Part shown: piece by piece, positions 1 to 5,181 of the stretch
How positions within the stretch are numbered: position 1 is the first letter of the stretch
How the letters are laid out: every line of letters starts with the position of its first letter
From: Hyphomicrobiales bacterium
Lineage (GTDB): Bacteria; Pseudomonadota; Alphaproteobacteria; Micropepsales; Micropepsaceae
Assembly (NCBI GenBank): GCA_017849395.1
Contig: JAFIHO010000141.1
Coordinates: 1 to 8,060, forward strand
DNA: 8,060 nucleotides
Direction: 5' to 3'
Notes under the pieces: model-generated
What the model saw: only the letters and a program-made list of their open reading frames with translations
Told to the model about the DNA's origin: nothing
Database searches by the model: none
Made by a program: the position numbers and the translations under genes

Positions 1-214
1 CTAGATCGAATACCAACTTAGTGGTGTTGAAGCTCGCGCCGATGAAATCACCGGTGGTAGGCCCTGCGAAGCCAGGCGCGCTGTAACTGGTAGGATTGGC
101 TCCAGAATAGGCGACGCCCAGCGTCATGTCCCAAACTGTGGTCGAGGTCGCGAAAGCCGGCTGGGTGCAAAGCACGGCGATTGTTGCGGCAGCTCCAAGA
201 AGAATCCTGTTCAA
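1..214 (-). CDS. Exported protein, 5' part only (possible second PEP-CTERM protein)
   Basis: This is the N-terminal 71 residues of an exported protein; the rest runs off the left edge. The reading frame begins MNRILLGAAATIAVL and ends its signal peptide at an A-F-A site (about residues 20-22). The mature part is rich in Thr, Ser, Gly, Ala and aromatic residues (TTVWDMTLGVAYSG...), as in many exosortase substrates, but the C-terminal sorting tail is not in the window, so PEP-CTERM membership is inferred from the neighbour and the shared promoter. I chose the TTG at 214-212. A GTG in frame at 238-236 would sit almost on the predicted transcription start of the sigma-54 promoter, and a stop codon lies just upstream of it. 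The TTG is 37 bp past the promoter's GC, close to the 39 bp of the next gene. The Shine-Dalgarno is poor. Function unknown. Confidence 0.62.
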   Translation of the reverse strand, partial: MNRILLGAAATIAVLCTQPAFATSTTVWDMTLGVAYSGANPTSYSAPGFAGPTTGDFIGASFNTTKLVFDL

Positions 215-249
215 AGAAAAACCCGCGATGCGATCCACGACTGCTTACG

Positions 250-265
250 AGCAATATCCATGCCG
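250..265 (-). promoter_or_regulatory. Sigma-54 (-24/-12) promoter of the partial exported-protein gene
   Basis: The minus strand reads CGGCATG-GATA-TTGCT. The consensus is TGGCACG-N4-TTGCW. The -12 element is perfect, the invariant GG-N10-GC spacing is exact, and the -24 element has two mismatches. It predicts transcription starting around 239-240 and a leader of about 25 nt to the TTG start. The same arrangement precedes the neighbouring PEP-CTERM gene. Confidence 0.6.
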
Positions 266-315
266 GATTCCCGAACCGCAGAAATTTCATGAATTCTTGG
301 TAAACGCGACCCAGG

Positions 316-334
316 GTGTAATCCGTGATTACAC
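316..334. promoter_or_regulatory. Dyad, candidate enhancer site for a sigma-54 activator
   Basis: GTGTAATCCGTGATTACAC is a perfect 8-bp inverted repeat around a 3-bp centre. Its centre (325) is 74 bp upstream of the -12 GC (C at 251) of the sigma-54 promoter, a usual position for an enhancer-binding-protein site. It shares the TGTAA-N7-TTACA core with the dyad at 1433-1449, which sits at exactly the same distance from the other sigma-54 promoter. PrsR-type regulators are known associates of PEP-CTERM systems; assigning one here is inference. Confidence 0.5.
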
Positions 335-363
335 TTCGGGTTTGCCGCCAGAACGATAAACCC

Positions 364-395
364 AAAAACAAAAACGGCGCCCGAGGGCGCCGTTT
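364..395 (-). terminator. Rho-independent terminator of the PEP-CTERM gene
   Basis: A perfect 10-bp stem (372-381 pairing with 386-395, AAACGGCGCC/GGCGCCGTTT) closes on a 4-nt loop. On the minus strand it runs directly into a T-rich tract (TTTTTGTTTTT) at about 374-364. It begins 25 bp past the stop codon of the gene at 420-1328, and it isolates that gene from the sigma-54 promoter of the next minus-strand gene. Confidence 0.9.
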
Positions 396-419
396 CCGTC
401 ATCCGTGTGAGCGGATATT

Positions 420-1328
420 TCAGCCCTTCTTGCGGCGACGCGCGCCGAAGGCGGCCAGACCGGCCAGACCCGCGCCGAACACCGACAGGGTCATGGGCTC
501 CGGAGCCGTGTGCGCGAAGTTGATCGACAGGCGGATGCCGTCGAGCTGGACCGCGGACGGATCGGAAGTGGTCTTCACGTTCTGCGCGCTGGCCGGGGTG
601 CTCGCTTCGAAGCTGACGTCGAAGAAAGGAACCGGAGCGGTGAAGTAATTCAGGCCGTTGAAAGTGCCGCAGGCAGACGCCGCGCCACCGACAACCAGGT
701 TGGCGCCCTGCATGCCCTGACCGGCAATGCCGTTACAGACGATGAAGCCGGCAACCGCGCTAAAGGAAGGCGCGCCGCTCGGCGACAGGAAGCCCGCGGT
801 GCCGCCGCCAACACCGACGGCCAGAACCACGTCGTCACTCAGCGTACCGGTGATCGTAGGATTGGAGCCATCAAGAGGTGCGGGCGCGAAGAGCGTATCG
901 TTGTTGACATCCGCCAGCAGCTGGAAGGTGAAGTCGCCCGGGGCGATCGTGCCCAGCGCGCCGCCACCGAAGCCACCGCCAACGCCGGTCACCTTCGCGG
1001 CGAAGGTCGCGTAGAGCTTGTAGAAGCCAGCACCCAGCGCGCCATCGAGCAGGTCCAGCTTACCGGCAACCGCCTGAGCGGCCGAAGAAACGCCGTTGTT
1101 GGTCAGGCCATCGATGATGGCATAGCCATATTCCTGCTGCACGCCGCCGCCCAAGTCATGGACAGTGGCGTTGGTCAGGGCCGACATGTCGGAAGCGACG
1201 ATGTTGGGAACGCCGGCATAACCGGGGAGAGAGGTGCCCGACATGGTGAAGGTCGGGGTCGCGAAAGCCGCACCGGAAGCCAGCAGGCTCGCGGTAAAGG
1301 CAACTAGGCCGATGGAACGAATGCGCAT
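420..1328 (-). CDS. PEP-CTERM sorting-domain protein, exported exosortase substrate
   Basis: A 302-residue exported protein. Residues 1-23 form a signal peptide (MRIRSIGLVAFTASLLASG, cleavage after A-F-A). The C-terminal 28 residues are a classic PEP-CTERM signal: APEP at 275-278, a hydrophobic helix (LSVFGAGLAGLAAFGA) and a basic tail RRRKKG. In known systems an inner-membrane exosortase cleaves this tail, and the protein goes to the surface or extracellular matrix, usually alongside exopolysaccharide. The body is Gly/Ala/Thr-rich, low-complexity and probably beta-rich, with only two cysteines, both in the C-terminal half and possibly a disulfide. No enzyme domain is recognisable. Start: ATG at 1328 with GGAG 8 nt upstream. 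It is monocistronic, with its own sigma-54-type promoter and strong terminator. No exosortase gene lies in this window. The PEP-CTERM call is firm; the function is unknown. Confidence 0.93.
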   Translation of the reverse strand: MRIRSIGLVAFTASLLASGAAFATPTFTMSGTSLPGYAGVPNIVASDMSALTNATVHDLGGGVQQEYGYAIIDGLTNNGVSSAAQAVAGKLDLLDGALGAGFYKLYATFAAKVTGVGGGFGGGALGTIAPGDFTFQLLADVNNDTLFAPAPLDGSNPTITGTLSDDVVLAVGVGGGTAGFLSPSGAPSFSAVAGFIVCNGIAGQGMQGANLVVGGAASACGTFNGLNYFTAPVPFFDVSFEASTPASAQNVKTTSDPSAVQLDGIRLSINFAHTAPEPMTLSVFGAGLAGLAAFGARRRKKG

Positions 1329-1365
1329 TGGGAAGTCTCCAAGATAACTCTTGGCCTAACGGGTA

Positions 1366-1381
1366 TGCAGGAGGCGTGCCA
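1366..1381 (-). promoter_or_regulatory. Sigma-54 (-24/-12) promoter of the PEP-CTERM gene
   Basis: The minus strand reads TGGCACG-CCTC-CTGCA. The -24 element matches the consensus TGGCACG perfectly, and the -12 element has one mismatch from TTGCW. The GG-N10-GC spacing is exact. The predicted start is near 1355, leaving a leader of about 27 nt that holds the GGAG ribosome-binding site. RpoN control of PEP-CTERM genes is known from other bacteria with the PrsK/PrsR pair. Confidence 0.75.
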
Positions 1382-1432
1382 GAAATTAATATCGTTATGA
1401 ATCAATATGTTAAATAAATTGAACTTCCTGAC

Positions 1433-1449
1433 TGTAAATGGTTTTTACA
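1433..1449. promoter_or_regulatory. Dyad, candidate enhancer site for a sigma-54 activator
   Basis: TGTAAATGGTTTTTACA is a 6-bp inverted repeat (TGTAAA/TTTACA) around 5 bp. Its centre (1441) is 74 bp upstream of the -12 GC (C at 1367) of the PEP-CTERM promoter. The TGTAA-N7-TTACA core matches the dyad at 316-334. It lies in an AT-rich stretch (1381-1450) that stands out from the GC-rich surroundings and would suit DNA bending. Confidence 0.5.
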
Positions 1450-1509
1450 ATTATGAACGAGCCGCAACCCTTCCGCCTGGATGCCCGTCAATCACTCTCT
1501 CATGGATAG

Positions 1510-1519
1510 GTAAATTTAC
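1510..1519. repeat. 10-bp palindrome GTAAATTTAC
   Basis: A perfect palindrome in the intergenic region. It carries the GTAAA/TTTAC half-sites of the upstream dyad but without the 5-bp centre, so it is not the same arrangement. It may be a weaker operator or chance in AT-rich DNA. Confidence 0.25.
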
Positions 1520-1529
1520 AGATCAGCGG

Positions 1530-1546
1530 TTAACCATGAATTAACC
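1530..1546 (+). promoter_or_regulatory. CtrA-type binding box
   Basis: TTAACCATGAATTAACC fits TTAA-N7-TTAAC exactly, the consensus of the alphaproteobacterial cell-cycle regulator CtrA, and its left half is the TTAACCAT half-site also described in Caulobacter. The box ends 54 bp before the small membrane-protein start at 1601. It is about 150 bp upstream of the sigma-54 promoter of the divergent PEP-CTERM gene, so the plus-strand gene is the likelier target. Binding is inferred from sequence only. Confidence 0.6.
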
Positions 1547-1600
1547 AAATCGGGCGGAACTTGACTCATCTGTCATCCACCATGCCGGGAGGGGCTTCGC

Positions 1601-1786
1601 ATGTGGGTCGCGGTCATACTGGGCGCATGGTTTGCCACGTCTTTGCTGCTGGGACCGGGGATCGGGCGCTTCATCGCCGATCACGCCCGGACGCGGGAGA
1701 ACGCGGCCTCGCCTGCCGCAAAATCTCAAGGCATGGAGCAGGCGGCACAGGGAAAGCCGCCGATACGGATCGTCCGCCAGGCCTGA
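1601..1786 (+). CDS. Small single-pass membrane protein (61 aa)
   Basis: A 61-residue protein with one hydrophobic segment at about residues 2-20 (WVAVILGAWFATSLLLGPG), followed by a charged, probably cytoplasmic tail rich in Ala, Lys, Arg and Gln. There is no cleavage site, so it looks like an N-terminal membrane anchor. Translation is well supported: GGGAGGGG lies 6 nt before the ATG. The CtrA-like box at 1530-1546 suggests possible cell-cycle control. It converges on the nitroreductase-like gene with 8 bp between stop codons. I do not recognise a characterised family. The strong ribosome-binding site, membrane segment and lack of any better frame argue that it is a real gene. Confidence 0.65.
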   Translation: MWVAVILGAWFATSLLLGPGIGRFIADHARTRENAASPAAKSQGMEQAAQGKPPIRIVRQA

Positions 1787-1793
1787 AGGCCTG
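1778..1793. terminator. Short hairpin between convergent genes, possible weak bidirectional terminator
   Basis: CAGGCC-TGAA-GGCCTG forms a 6-bp GC-rich stem on a 4-nt loop. It spans the stop codon of the small membrane-protein gene and ends just before the stop of the convergent gene. No U-tract follows on either strand, so at best it works with Rho or as a transcript end stabiliser. Confidence 0.3.
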
Positions 1794-1794
1794 C

Positions 1795-2874
1795 TCAAAC
1801 GGCCTCGATCATGCCGTCCAGCAGCTTGCGCGTGGAACGGCTCATCTGCCGCGACCGCGGAAAGCCGACGCGGGCCAGAAAAACCAATTCCTCCGGCCGT
1901 GTCAGCACTTGCGCCGCTTCGCGCGCCAGCCGGGCAGCCCTGGTGCGCTGGCGCCCGTTGACGGTAAAGGCCTCCCCGGCCGCGCCATAATGGCTGAAGG
2001 CCAGCACGGCCTGACAGGGCTGCATGGACAGCCCCAGGTTGGTCGCGGTCAGCCAGAAACGCTGCACGGCCTGGCCCGCGCGCAACAACTGGCTCACACG
2101 CGCGTCTCCCGTGGCAGGCTGTGGCATACGGAAAGCGAAATAGGCGGCGCTGAAAATGCCCGGCAGCACATCCATCTGGAGGCCGGCAAAGGCGGGCGCT
2201 CCCAGATAATTGCCGAACGCGGTGCGCTTCCAGTTCGCCATCGACCAGCGCATGATGGTTCGGGTCATCGCATCCAGACCAAGCGCCGTGACGGGAATTC
2301 CATCCGGGCTTTGAAGACGGTTCCAGTCCAGGATGCGGCGATGCACCTCAAAAGCCTCCGGGATGCGCAGGCGAATTCCGGTCGCAAGATTGGTCAGCGC
2401 CGCAATCCTGCGGCGTTCGCCCAGGCTCTCATGCCACTCCACGGTGACATCACTGCCCACCGCTTCGGTCAGTTGCTGCTTCAGGTCGGTCGGCAGCGCC
2501 TGCATGCGATAGATGCGGCGGTCCACGGAACGCCGCCAGATCGTTTCGAACAAGGCATGCGGAAGGGAATGACCATCTTCCAAATGCACCGCGATGCGAT
2601 GATCGCTGCCCTCGCGTCCCAGATAGCGCCAGCTTGCCGTCTTGCCGAAGGTAGACGCGGCGATAGCGATATTCTCCAGCAACGTCCCGGCGGAGATCAG
2701 CGTCGGCTCCCCGTCGCGATACTCATAGACATTGCCGCGCTCGCAATGGATGGACACTATAACGTCATGCTCGCCCTCGACGCGGAACCGCCAGGGCTGG
2801 GCATTGTCGCCGCTGGGCGCCCAATGCGCCGCGTCCAATATGCGTTCAATTGCCGGAGGCAGAGGAGAGCGCAC
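1795..2874 (-). CDS. Nitroreductase-fold flavoprotein (Rv1355c/MoeY C-terminal-like)
   Basis: With a GTG start at 2874 the product has 359 residues. Residues 8-30 carry the nitroreductase-family FMN-site signature (AIERILDAAHWAPSGDNAQPW), which in this fold binds the flavin phosphate and ring. RRSVDRRIY at 114-122 and LGLSMQP at 280-286 are further family-like segments, the latter near the usual Gly-Leu...Pro cofactor loop. At about 360 residues it exceeds classical nitroreductases (roughly 200) and fits the large Acg/Rv1355c-like group. A TTG at 2913 would add 13 residues and enlarge the overlap with the upstream ThiF-like gene from 29 to 68 bp; the family motif begins soon after the GTG, so I prefer GTG. 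The overlap implies translational coupling. The role is probably FMN-dependent redox chemistry on a product activated by the E1-like partner; the substrate is unknown. Confidence 0.82.
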   Translation of the reverse strand: MRSPLPPAIERILDAAHWAPSGDNAQPWRFRVEGEHDVIVSIHCERGNVYEYRDGEPTLISAGTLLENIAIAASTFGKTASWRYLGREGSDHRIAVHLEDGHSLPHALFETIWRRSVDRRIYRMQALPTDLKQQLTEAVGSDVTVEWHESLGERRRIAALTNLATGIRLRIPEAFEVHRRILDWNRLQSPDGIPVTALGLDAMTRTIMRWSMANWKRTAFGNYLGAPAFAGLQMDVLPGIFSAAYFAFRMPQPATGDARVSQLLRAGQAVQRFWLTATNLGLSMQPCQAVLAFSHYGAAGEAFTVNGRQRTRAARLAREAAQVLTRPEELVFLARVGFPRSRQMSRSTRKLLDGMIEAV

Positions 2875-3745
2875 CGCTTGGCCCCAATTGTTTGCGGAAC
2901 ATCTGCTCGGCAAAATGACATTTCACCCGCTGCAGCAATCCGCCATTGCCCGACTGGCGGCCGGACTTGAATTTGTTGCGATAGGCGTCGAAGTGATAAT
3001 GGTACGGTGCCGGACGCACATCGCCGCGCCCTAGCAGGAATTTGACCACCTGCGCGCCAGTGAAGGCCGCGCACAATTCCACGCCAATGAAGGTGGACGG
3101 GGTGCGCTTTTTCGGCAGATCCGCCCGTGTCGGATCCACCAGATAGGCGCGGTGCATCCCGCTGGGAGCCAGGCCCATGAGAAAATTCACGTACTGCCGT
3201 TCCTTGGAGCAGCCCTCGAAGCGGAAATAATCCTCGAACGACATGCTGTCCCGGGTGAAGGCCATGAACGCCACGCCCATGCCGATGGGAGCGGCCGTCA
3301 CGGCCGGGATTCCCAGTTCCCGGCAACGCGCGAAAGTCTTGCGGCGAATGTCGAGGACGAAGAAGTCGAAGCCGTCGATGAAAAGATCGACGCCTTTCAG
3401 AAACACATCGAGATTGGCGTCGTTGATGCCCTCGCCGAATTTCTCGACCTTCGCTTCGGGATTGATGTCCTGAACCATCCGCGCCAACACGTCAGCCTTG
3501 GGCTGGCCAATGGTGGACATCATCGCGCCGACCTGGCGGTTGAAGTTGGCGTTCTCGAAAACGTCCATGTCGGCGATCTTGAAATTCGCCACCCCCAGCC
3601 GGGCCATGGTCAGCAAATGTACCCCGCCCACGCCGCCCATTCCGGCGATGGCCACCGTCTTGCCGCGCAGCGCCTGCTGCTCGGCTTCGGTGAACCAGCC
3701 CAGGTTTCGGGAAAACGCTTCGGCATAGGAAAAGCCGGAATTCAT
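2846..3745 (-). CDS. ThiF/MoeB-type E1-like adenylyltransferase
   Basis: A 299-residue cytoplasmic protein of the ThiF/HesA/MoeB superfamily, whose members activate a carboxylate (usually a protein C-terminus) with ATP. The order of motifs is canonical: Arg13 in FSRNLGW at the arginine-finger position, the nucleotide-binding loop GMGGVGG at 35-41, DMD at 59-61, the NANFNRQ element at 65-71, Lys83, and acidic DGFD at 124-127. The CXXC zinc pairs of MoeB/ThiF are absent (Cys at 141, 179, 225 and 276 only), which resembles divergent E1-like proteins rather than the thiamine or molybdopterin enzymes. Start: ATG at 3745 with AAGGA 9 nt upstream. It is the first gene of an overlapping pair with the nitroreductase-like gene, the same two domains that are fused in mycobacterial Rv1355c. 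No ThiS/MoaD-like carrier protein is nearby. Confidence 0.88.
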   Translation of the reverse strand: MNSGFSYAEAFSRNLGWFTEAEQQALRGKTVAIAGMGGVGGVHLLTMARLGVANFKIADMDVFENANFNRQVGAMMSTIGQPKADVLARMVQDINPEAKVEKFGEGINDANLDVFLKGVDLFIDGFDFFVLDIRRKTFARCRELGIPAVTAAPIGMGVAFMAFTRDSMSFEDYFRFEGCSKERQYVNFLMGLAPSGMHRAYLVDPTRADLPKKRTPSTFIGVELCAAFTGAQVVKFLLGRGDVRPAPYHYHFDAYRNKFKSGRQSGNGGLLQRVKCHFAEQMFRKQLGPSGALSSASGN

Positions 3746-3963
3746 TGCTCATCATCCTTCGCGAGGGGACGCGGTACCTTAAGGCTGTTTTCTTAACAGT
3801 TTCTGGAAGTTCCCGAGCGCCATTTCGCGCGTGTTAAGAATTTTTGGTGTATCCCTCACCCGATTTTAACCTTTCCCGGTAGATTCTCCGGGCATTGGGC
3901 GTAAGGGCGGAAGGAGCCGGATTTGTTCCCGGGATTTGGCGTTATTTACAGGCGTGACCGCAT
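3746..3963. promoter_or_regulatory. Divergent promoter region between the ThiF-like gene and the ATP-grasp operon
   Basis: This 218-bp noncoding interval must hold both promoters. It contains a 9-bp inverted repeat, TTCTTAACA (3790-3798) and TGTTAAGAA (3832-3840), with centres 42 bp (four helical turns) apart. There is also a palindrome CCTTAAGG (3777-3784) and a further TTAACC (3866-3871). No sigma-54 element with GG-N10-GC spacing was found. A poor -35/-10 candidate for the plus strand (TTGGTG at 3844, TAACCT at 3867) is too weak to call. The plus-strand gene has only a weak Shine-Dalgarno. Confidence 0.45.
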
Positions 3964-5139
3964 ATGAACGCCTCCGACACGGGCCTTCCTACAGCCATAG
4001 TGATCGGCGGCGATGTTAACGGCCTGGGCGTGACACGCGCCCTGGGCCGTCACGGCGTGCCGGTGCTTTTGCTTGACACCGATCCCGAGCGTCCCACCCT
4101 GCGCACGCGCTATGGCCGCAAGATGGCGATCCCCGAATTGTCGGGCGACGAACTGATCGAAACGCTGTACGCGCTCCGCCGCGAATTCAAGCAGAAGCCG
4201 GTTCTGTTCCCGACACAGGAAGCCGGATTGTCCACGCTCTCCACTTATTATGCGGAGATCAGGAACCTTTATCAGCTCGCCCTGCCCGACAATGACATCG
4301 TGCAGATGATGCTGGACAAGAACCTGTTCCAGGCCCGCGCCGAGGAACTGGGCTTTCGCGTGCCCAAAAGCCTGCAACTTGTCCGGGGCGGCGAGATGGT
4401 GGGACTGGAAAAGCTGCGCTATCCCGCCGTCATCAAGCCGTCCGCCAAGGACGAAACCTATGCGCGCCATTTCGCCAAGGCCTATCGCGTCACCTCGCCC
4501 GGCGAGGCCGCGGCGCTGTGGGTGAAGATGGAGCTGGTGATCGAAAGCGCCATCGTCCAGGAATGGATCGAAGGCGGCGACAGCGACATCTATTTCTGCC
4601 TGCAATACCGCCCGCCCAGCGGCGCGGCGCCGATCAGCTTCTGCGGCCGCAAGACCCTGCAATGGCCCCCGCTTGTCGGCGGCACCGCCACCTGCATTCC
4701 GGCGCAGCAGGAGATCCGCGCCGAACTGACCGCTACGACCTCCAGCTTCTTCGACCTGACAGGCTTTGTCGGCCTGTGCAGCATGGAATTCAAATTCGAC
4801 TATCGCGACCGGCATTTCTATCTGGTCGAGCCCACGGCGGGCCGCACCGACTATCAGGAAGAGATCGCAGTGCTGAATGGCGTGAACATTCCGCTGGCCG
4901 CCTATTGCGACCTGGCGGGCTGCGCCAGCAAGGCGATCCTGGAGAAGGTCGAACCGCGCGGCTGGCGCGATCCCTTCGGCTATCACAATGCGCTCGCCAA
5001 GGGCGCGAAGGACCCCGCGCTGGAGCTGATGCCCGGCCTCAAGCTGGCCGACGCCTATTTCCGTTACGAAGACCCGATGCCTTATGTCGCCGCCCGCCTG
5101 AGTTCGTTCCGCAAGCGGTTTGCGCCCAAGGCCGCCTGA
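3964..5139 (+). CDS. ATP-grasp ligase, COG3919-like (carboxylate-amine ligase type)
   Basis: A 391-residue cytoplasmic enzyme. Residues 10-34 form a Rossmann-like N-terminal fold (IVIGGDVNGLGVTRALGRHG). The ATP-grasp region follows: MLDKNLFQARAEELG at 116-130, the ATP-contacting lysine in VIKPS (Lys158), the QEWIEGGDSD segment (199-208), GRKTLQWPPLVGG (228-240), and metal-ligand acids in MEFKFD (Glu275) and VEPTAGR (Glu289). The usual E-[IV]-N-P-R ending is replaced by E-P-T-A-G-R, so one Mg ligand, normally Asn, differs. The family couples a carboxylate to an amine through an acyl phosphate. Here the substrates are unknown; amide decoration of a glycan or lipid precursor would fit the operon. 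It is the first gene of a three-gene operon, 42 bp before the next. The ATG at 3964 lacks a strong Shine-Dalgarno but is the only good start before the Rossmann motif. Confidence 0.85.
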   Translation: MNASDTGLPTAIVIGGDVNGLGVTRALGRHGVPVLLLDTDPERPTLRTRYGRKMAIPELSGDELIETLYALRREFKQKPVLFPTQEAGLSTLSTYYAEIRNLYQLALPDNDIVQMMLDKNLFQARAEELGFRVPKSLQLVRGGEMVGLEKLRYPAVIKPSAKDETYARHFAKAYRVTSPGEAAALWVKMELVIESAIVQEWIEGGDSDIYFCLQYRPPSGAAPISFCGRKTLQWPPLVGGTATCIPAQQEIRAELTATTSSFFDLTGFVGLCSMEFKFDYRDRHFYLVEPTAGRTDYQEEIAVLNGVNIPLAAYCDLAGCASKAILEKVEPRGWRDPFGYHNALAKGAKDPALELMPGLKLADAYFRYEDPMPYVAARLSSFRKRFAPKAA

Positions 5140-5181
5140 CGCATGATCCCCCAAAACAGAATCGCCTGAGATCGCACCGAC

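Noticed and set aside
510..1307. Plus-strand open frame of about 265 codons opposite the PEP-CTERM gene
   Set aside because: Arg/Gly/Ala-rich shadow; the minus strand has signal peptide, sorting tail, ribosome-binding site, promoter and terminator.
1561..2970. Long plus-strand open frame (about 469 codons) opposite the nitroreductase-like gene
   Set aside because: The product is Arg/Gly/His/Gln-rich without domains, and it runs through the small membrane gene and the antisense of a gene with strong family motifs.
3779..3797. Second CtrA box (TTAAGG...CTTAAC)
   Set aside because: The two TTAA elements are separated by 10 bp rather than 7, so the consensus spacing is not met.
1601..5139. A RiPP/azole-type cluster suggested by E1-like, nitroreductase-like and ATP-grasp genes
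   Set aside because: There is no YcaO cyclodehydratase, the only small gene has a membrane anchor and no Cys residues or core-peptide look, and the ATP-grasp gene is on a divergent transcript.
5152..5169. Tiny open frame (8 codons) between the ATP-grasp and toroid genes
   Set aside because: No ribosome-binding site, and too short to distinguish from chance.
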